Shown here: positions 60,601-64,000 of the stretch, piece by piece
Layout of the letters: each line of letters starts with the position of its first letter
Numbering within the stretch: the stretch's first letter is position 1
NCBI GenBank assembly: GCA_015680685.1
Contig: MNCI01008651.1
Location: 933,459 to 997,458, forward strand
Direction of reading: 5' to 3'
Source: Gnetum montanum
Taxonomy: Eukaryota > Streptophyta > Gnetopsida > Gnetales > Gnetaceae
DNA: 64,000 nucleotides
Made by a program: the position numbers and the translations under genes
The notes under the pieces: generated by a model
What the model was told of the DNA's origin: nothing
Seen by the model: only the letters and a program-made list of their open reading frames with translations
Database searches by the model: none

Positions 60601-62168
60601 GGCATAAAACAGCTTTCTCTACCCCTCAAGGTTTATATGAATGGACAGTCATGCCGTTTGGTCTCAAGAATGCACCTTCACAATTTCAGCATCGAATGGA
60701 TTCAGTTTTTGGCAAGTATCATGAGTTCATAGCTAATTACATAGATGATTTTCTAATCTTCTCAAATTCAATCAAAGAGCATGTCAACCACCTCCAGCAG
60801 TTTGTCCAGATTTGCAAGACTCATGGAATAGGATTGTCAAAGGATCCAAGCAAGTTTCAAGTTGGAAAGAAAGAAATTGAATTTTTAGGAGTTCAGTTGA
60901 AGCATGGCAAAATCTACATGCAGCCCCATGTTCTACAAAAAATAGTTCAGTTTCCAAATAGACTAGCAAGTAAGGAGCAGTGTTTAAGATTTCTAGGATG
61001 TGTAAATTATGTCTCTAAGCATATTCAGAATTTTAGTGATAAAACAACAGAAATTAGATGGTGTAAGAACCAAATGCCGTTTGTATGGACTAGAAAAGCT
61101 ACAGAACAAGTTATCCAGCTAAAGAAAGAATGTCAGGAGCTTCCTCCGCTCAATCCAATTATCTCAGGACCATTTGTGTTCAACACAGATGCAAGTTATG
61201 ATGCTTGGGCAGCAGTTTTGCTCAGAAAAGGAGAAAAGCATGACGAAGAAATTTGTTCTTATGCATCAGGAAGTTTTCATAAGCATGAATTAAATTATTG
61301 GCCAGCAGAAAAGGAAATATTAGCAGCAATTAGAGGATTGGAAAAGTTTCATATCTACCTAATTGAAGGACCTTTTATTCTAAGAACAGATTCAGCTAAT
61401 TTGTCTAGTTTGCTAAAGCGAAAGATTCAACCTTCGCCAAAGTTACAGCGATTTGCTTGGTGGCAATTTCTGCTCGCTCAATATCAGTTTTCAGTGGAAA
61501 GAATTCCCGACCCAGTCAATTTTTTGCCAGATGCCTTAACAAGAGAACTCAAACCACAAATTAAAATGATGACTATTACACCGCCCAAAGGAAGCAGTTC
61601 AACTCAGAATCCACTTCAGGATAATGAAGATTGGTTAGCATGGCCAGTTTCAACTTTAGAAGAAAGAGTAAAATGGGTTAGGCAAATCACAGAATTATTT
61701 CCACAAGATTCAAGTCTCAGCATCACAAAGCAATATCCAACAATTGATCTTTTTATCAATATGGCAGGAAGGATTGATTGTCTGATCAATAATCTCAGAT
61801 GGAGTCGCTTGGAACCAAAGATATTAAAACATCTGCAACAACTAGAAGTTCTGGATAATTTGCTATTGATTCGAAGACCTCTGTTTGCTAATGATCATGC
61901 TAGATGTTATTTCAATCATATCTGTGAATCAAATGGATGGGAACAGAAACTTTGTCTAAGTTTTCAAAGGATTAATTTCTTTGATACCACAACTTGGTAT
62001 GAAAATGAGCAGCTTGTTCCGAAGCAAATTGAAGCAGCCGAATCTTCAAAATCTCCCGCCAACATCCTTTCAGAACTTTCGAAGCTGATCAAAGATTGTC
62101 AAGATTGCCAGAGGACACGTGGCAAACTTTGTGGAGTCCACAAAGCCATCCTCAAAGCCGTCACCTAA
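57666..62168 (+). CDS. Caulimovirid CP-PR-RT-RNase H polyprotein, endogenous, open for 1500 codons
   Basis: The frame opens at a GTG inside the duplication. Domains in order: a coiled-coil and acidic linker (1-125); coat-protein region (about 130-400); a strongly basic stretch; a zinc knuckle CX2CX4HX4C (421-434, CYTCKRQGHYAYEC); an acidic Ser-rich region (about 460-590); aspartic protease with Asp-Thr-Gly at 674-676; reverse transcriptase with Asp964 (FDCKSGYHQI) and YIDD at 1025-1028; RNase H with Asp1175, Glu1215/1217 and Asp1242. The last 30 residues are Cys-rich (CQDCQRTRGKLC). No stop or frameshift occurs inside. The layout is that of petuvirus/florendovirus-type caulimovirids, with no translational transactivator ORF. 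All catalytic motifs are present, which is unusual for an old insertion. Confidence 0.93.
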   Translation: MNELSKEMRDHLDAYDTIQKERQEAMAAKLTTARHQASKTIKFHEIFTLENQLKLPTKEVSPAPPSDQKATFKIDARDKALLEKIKRLLTEKKGKKPAPSAPPEEGEIKTEEVKSEENKTKEDDCQQRIMMAQRQPTRPWQRPTVYPPPAFSAFQQWPNSSIPVIDIDYLPPKEVLHALRLWMDQLRVAMHILGIDERTTIIGAFTRAAGKIRHWWESATTEQQEQILQTGLHGVFVALVTEFTVDLSSKLRFKDKLLLSQRKLHDLRYFEQFSAEYANEVYRLALHRDQMINYLYLGSLPAKLGQMVLYKALEKDVDLGLTYFTDIVHMVRQELQFACYNVSLQKLLPSAEVCQNLDGVDSFGPPARHPKKRSKRPFQKRKGFPRYSKKRWTKQRPSFPSRKRFFAKKRRGPFKRKSVTCYTCKRQGHYAYECPEKKPKDHGKIKAFFENNPDLEPIENPEACKEQCFTIELLSSDSDSEKSESLSQSSHEEDDAQEEEMIVRSNMMQGMTDFDISDEEWFSNIQISSHLDPVLEESWEDMEKWLEEEAKISDVSEHSNKWESIEADNDPSVSSTLGCKETLLYAGTQEDSSSEEDPPQKIVQKVPNFLITPYEKKFPVKKEVKAARIKKRKVTPQLQHQIKHLLSIQNVLLIPIKIAVDGKTKWKKYQAFIDTGATLNFCHKDVLERWEENLKPVTLETMNGTRSLSYFAFDIPISLNDEYVGTTNFVQVSDSGFDIGLGAHFMDSLGPYTVGHEMIVCSSPVQDPRPKIIVSRIPTTLHKNKHQQIKKLYQNPTLSQIITQAEMEEVARVKYRHCQQMKKAQINLNTEEKELVPSFYALQECCCEHPLEFWDKDSPVAYIPTVHNIPVQSKQILLNPTDTEEIGKQIEEFLRKGLIVPSQSNYSCASFIVRNHAEIKRGKARMVINYIPLNAVTIDIKWPLPNKEGLIQKVATKAIFSKFDCKSGYHQIKISADDRHKTAFSTPQGLYEWTVMPFGLKNAPSQFQHRMDSVFGKYHEFIANYIDDFLIFSNSIKEHVNHLQQFVQICKTHGIGLSKDPSKFQVGKKEIEFLGVQLKHGKIYMQPHVLQKIVQFPNRLASKEQCLRFLGCVNYVSKHIQNFSDKTTEIRWCKNQMPFVWTRKATEQVIQLKKECQELPPLNPIISGPFVFNTDASYDAWAAVLLRKGEKHDEEICSYASGSFHKHELNYWPAEKEILAAIRGLEKFHIYLIEGPFILRTDSANLSSLLKRKIQPSPKLQRFAWWQFLLAQYQFSVERIPDPVNFLPDALTRELKPQIKMMTITPPKGSSSTQNPLQDNEDWLAWPVSTLEERVKWVRQITELFPQDSSLSITKQYPTIDLFINMAGRIDCLINNLRWSRLEPKILKHLQQLEVLDNLLLIRRPLFANDHARCYFNHICESNGWEQKLCLSFQRINFFDTTTWYENEQLVPKQIEAAESSKSPANILSELSKLIKDCQDCQRTRGKLCGVHKAILKAVT
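62116..62121. promoter_or_regulatory. G-box core in the polyprotein 3' end
   Basis: CACGTG in the context GACACGTGGC, a typical plant bZIP/bHLH site, lies about 180 bp upstream of the TATA box. It could be fortuitous inside coding sequence. Confidence 0.35.
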
Positions 62169-62173
62169 CGTCA
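62159..62173. promoter_or_regulatory. as-1-like element overlapping the stop codon
   Basis: On the minus strand TGACG occurs twice in TGACGTTAGGTGACG. Tandem TGACG motifs bound by TGA/bZIP factors are known from caulimovirid promoters (as-1 of the 35S promoter). The site is about 125 bp upstream of the TATA box and overlaps the TAA at 62166-62168. Confidence 0.6.
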
Positions 62174-62296
62174 GCTAGAAGATAAGGATGCAGCGAACGC
62201 TTGTAGATAAGAATGTCAAGTCATCATCCCGATAGGGATGAACCAAGTCGGTTAGAGAGTTTGTTCGCTAGTAACCCCGAACTCTCCCAAAAATAC

Positions 62297-62304
62297 TATA
62301 AATA
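62297..62304 (+). promoter_or_regulatory. TATA box of the pregenomic promoter
   Basis: TATAAATA is followed by AGAGGC and a CT-rich segment (GCCTCTCTTTG). This is the place where a caulimovirid pregenomic RNA promoter is expected, after the polyprotein and before the leader. Transcription would start near 62325-62335. Confidence 0.65.
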
Positions 62305-62329
62305 AGAGGCTCGCCTCTCTTTGTAAAGC

Positions 62330-62491
62330 ATGGGCAAGAAGCCGAAGCAAGTATTTCCCCAAGCTCTCCTAAGTCTTAAGTCAGTCTGTATGTTCTCAGT
62401 TGAAGATATCCTGTTTCTGATATTAGTTCTATATCTCATTCTGCTTGTTTATTATCATCTCAAGTATTTCGTGCTAGAAAATGGATTGTGA
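62330..62491 (+). CDS. Small ORF, 53 codons, one predicted membrane segment
   Basis: It starts ATG at 62330, near the expected RNA start, and ends TGA at 62489-62491. The N-terminus is basic (MGKKPKQVF). Residues about 27-45 are strongly hydrophobic (ILFLILVLYLILLVYYHL). Caulimovirid leaders commonly hold short ORFs, but a membrane segment is unexpected. It may be chance in AT-rich leader sequence. The family is unrecognised. Confidence 0.3.
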   Translation: MGKKPKQVFPQALLSLKSVCMFSVEDILFLILVLYLILLVYYHLKYFVLENGL

Positions 62492-62576
62492 TGATTGTCG
62501 AGTTCTTCTGTGCATTATCAGTGCAGCAATTGTAATATTTTGTCAAATATTTGCATTACTCTCCATACTGATCTAA
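62481..62576 (+). CDS. Second small hydrophobic ORF, 31 codons, overlapping the first
   Basis: It starts ATG at 62481, overlaps the end of the preceding small ORF by 11 nt in another frame, and stops TAA at 62574-62576. After a Cys/Asp-rich start (MDCDDCR) it is hydrophobic to the end (VLLCIISAAIVIFCQIFALL). The overlap and the repeated hydrophobic character are suggestive but not proof of coding. Confidence 0.25.
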   Translation: MDCDDCRVLLCIISAAIVIFCQIFALLSILI

Positions 62577-62814
62577 TACTTCCGCAATCTTTAATACTTG
62601 TCTGCGCAGTGTCTTCTGTGATTCCCGCTGTGTCCGCAAGTTTGTCTCTTGGTTAGGTGTACCTAGGCTGGTAGCCTAACTGTAAGAAAGTCCATTGGTG
62701 ACAGTTTGCTAGCGATAAGTTGGGAGTGAGTCCGAATGCTGGTAGCTCCGTCCAGAAAACGCTGAGAAAAAGCGTATTGTTGACGTCGAGCTTGCATAGT
62801 TACATCATGGATTT
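62577..62814 (+). other. Rest of the viral leader or intergenic region
   Basis: It contains a short stem (GGCTGGTAGCC, within GTTAGG...CCTAAC, 62652-62680) and a TGACGTCG motif (62781). No tRNA-iMet primer site, expected in caulimovirids, could be found, so the leader is probably incomplete. The right limit of viral sequence is uncertain. Confidence 0.4.
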
Positions 62815-62888
62815 GATGTGGCCTTCTTATCCTAGGAGATCTAATCAATCGCTCCTATCAATCGCTCCTAGGATAAGAAGGCCACATC
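62815..62888. repeat. 24-bp perfect inverted repeat at the right junction
   Basis: The arms at 62815-62838 and 62865-62888 are exact reverse complements (first bases GATGTGGCCTTCTTATCC). The 26-nt loop and the start of the second arm contain a 13-bp tandem repeat (TCAATCGCTCCTA at 62845 and 62858). The second arm runs into the open coding relic, so the first arm is probably an inverted copy of flanking DNA. Confidence 0.85.
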
Positions 62889-63396
62889 TAAATTCTGTGC
62901 AGTTAGAAAGTTCTCTGAAGTTAGGTCCTCACTACAGTTAGAACAAAGAGTCCAGGTAGACTCTCAGGAAACTGTGCATAGTTTGCACGTAGACTCTCAA
63001 GATGGAGTTGATTATCAAGATACAAAGCTGACATCTGCAATTGTGCATAATGGCAGAGAAAACAAGTCAATTACTGGATCAAATAAAGTTCCTGGGATAG
63101 AATTGAAACCATTATCATCCTCAGATTCCTCTCATAAGCCTCTCAAAGAATATGTCAATTCACTCTCATCAGTAAATATCCCATGCAAGAAAGAAGATAA
63201 TTTTAGCACTGCATTTCTGCTTGTTCCTGCAGAGAGGATTAATATTATTACAGATCAACTACATTCATGTAGTGAAACCAATATTACCTCTTATGTCTCT
63301 GTTGCGAGTGCTTCCCTTTCTCAACCGACAGTTCTGCACCAAGAAAATACATCACCAAGTAAACGATCATCGTCTGGGACTAATGTTGAAGGTTAG
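62872..63396 (+). pseudogene. Ser-rich coding relic, right part (host gene or pseudogene)
   Basis: It is open for 174 codons after a TAG at 62869-62871. It reads ATSKFCAVRKFSEVRSS, then VPGIELKPLSSSDSSHKPL, then ITSYVSVASASLSQPTVL, ending NVEG and TAG. The composition (Ser-rich, acidic patches) is like that of the relic at 55620-56330, and the two flank the virus. I infer one interrupted gene or pseudogene, though no shared motif proves it. The family is not recognised. Confidence 0.45.
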
Positions 63397-63688
63397 TTGA
63401 ATAATGTTCTGGAAGTTCAAGAGTTCAAGAAACAGAAATCAAGATCTTTTGATAATCTATGTAAAATATATGTTGCAAATTAACTTCCTTCTGTGTCGCT
63501 AGAGATAGAGAGTCAAAAACTCATCAATTTTCCCCAACACATTACAAACCCCATCAACAGCAGCAGCAGAATCAAGCGTCTGGTTGCCAACACCGGGGAC
63601 GAATCACGGCAGAAGAACAAAACATCATGAAAACAAGAAGATAAGAAGTTGCTCCTCGGAATTTTTCTAATTTTTATTTTTTCTTAAA
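63397..63688. other. Non-coding, no feature recognised
   Basis: The composition is less AT-biased than elsewhere (for example around CAACACCGGGGACGAATC). It could be an intron or 5' untranslated sequence of a host gene. Confidence 0.35.
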
Positions 63689-63850
63689 ATGGAAGATAAG
63701 GATCTTCTTAAAGCAAAACCGGTGCAGCAAAACAAAGTTGGTGGGTACACGGAGATCTGGAAGATGAAGCATATCCAGTGCTTTCCAGCATTTATTTCAA
63801 TGGCTGCACAGGTAGGGTCTCAAAATCTGAGCTTGGTTGCTCGTTTTTAA
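63689..63850 (+). CDS. Possible small ORF or first exon, 53 codons
   Basis: ATG at 63689 opens MEDKDLLKAKPVQQNKVGGY. At codon 41 (MAAQ) the sequence is CAG followed by GTAGGG, a good splice-donor context exactly between codons. Without splicing the frame stops at 63848-63850. It may be the first exon of a gene running past the window, or chance. The family is not recognised. Confidence 0.25.
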   Translation: MEDKDLLKAKPVQQNKVGGYTEIWKMKHIQCFPAFISMAAQVGSQNLSLVARF

Positions 63851-64000
63851 ATCTGCATTAGCAGCAATTGTAGGTCTAGATTTTCATGGCTGTCACCTCT
63901 TCAGCGTAAGTCCATGGCTGTTCAAAGAATCCGGCGGACAAATGCACGGAGCAGCGAAAGAATGAATACCGACGACGACGACCAGAACAGTGTTCAATTT

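Noticed and set aside
62641-62760. Viral tRNA-iMet primer site (TGGTAGCC, TGGTAGCTCC)
   Set aside because: Only the first five bases match the expected TGGTATCAGAGC. Not enough to call.
62872-63396. Viral ORF downstream of the leader
   Set aside because: It has no similarity to the movement-protein start or any caulimovirid domain, and its Ser-rich composition resembles the left flank; treated as host-like.

Overview
The window reads as a repeat-dominated, AT-rich stretch of a large plant nuclear genome. The evidence is a set of Ty3/gypsy elements primed by tRNA-Asp and related in pol to the Tat/Athila group, a Ty1/copia-type primer site, a plant LINE ORF1 relic, a tRNA-derived SINE family and an endogenous caulimovirid (plant pararetrovirus). 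No complete host gene was recognised. A seed plant with a big genome, possibly a gymnosperm, is my guess; the species cannot be told from the sequence.

Layout. 1-199 is the end of an LTR. 200-12900 is old, fragmented DNA: SINEs, a minus-strand gypsy LTR (2975-3892), a minus-strand copia-like LTR with its tRNA-iMet primer site (7073-7583), a coding-like inverted repeat (8261-8905) and a LINE ORF1 relic (11090-12200). 12925-24850 is a complete gypsy element with a perfect 5-bp target duplication (TATGT). 24851-28271 is decayed DNA with a 312-bp tandem duplication. 28272-47416 is a second gypsy element whose gag is split by a third, nested one (29396-39277). 47417-55250 is degraded DNA with a coiled-coil coding relic, a 20-bp minisatellite and a minus-strand gypsy remnant that carries an inserted LTR. 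55620-63400 is a Ser-rich coding relic interrupted by a caulimovirid of about 6.5 kb.

Main observation on the gypsy elements. Two of them carry, downstream of the integrase position, a large extra reading frame (here ORF3, about 900 codons). It has an Arg/Gly-rich start, a globular part and a long coiled coil. In both, a copy of the U3 start of that element's own LTR family (palindromic GATATC-type motifs followed by a TATA-like box) lies about 630-650 bp before the ORF3 ATG. This looks like an internal promoter for the third gene, comparable in layout to the internal promoter of foamy viruses. All three elements are dead: RT is deleted in one, all of pol in another, and catalytic residues are changed in the third.

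Main observation on the pararetrovirus. Movement protein, coat protein, zinc knuckle, aspartic protease, RT and RNase H lie in what was one frame, a petuvirus/florendovirus-like plan. It is now split by a perfect 59-bp tandem duplication. The remaining 1500-codon ORF is open and all catalytic motifs are present, unlike the stop-ridden LTR elements around it. The region after it holds an as-1-like element, a TATA box, two overlapping small hydrophobic ORFs and, at the right-hand junction, a 24-bp perfect inverted repeat that looks like an end-joining scar.
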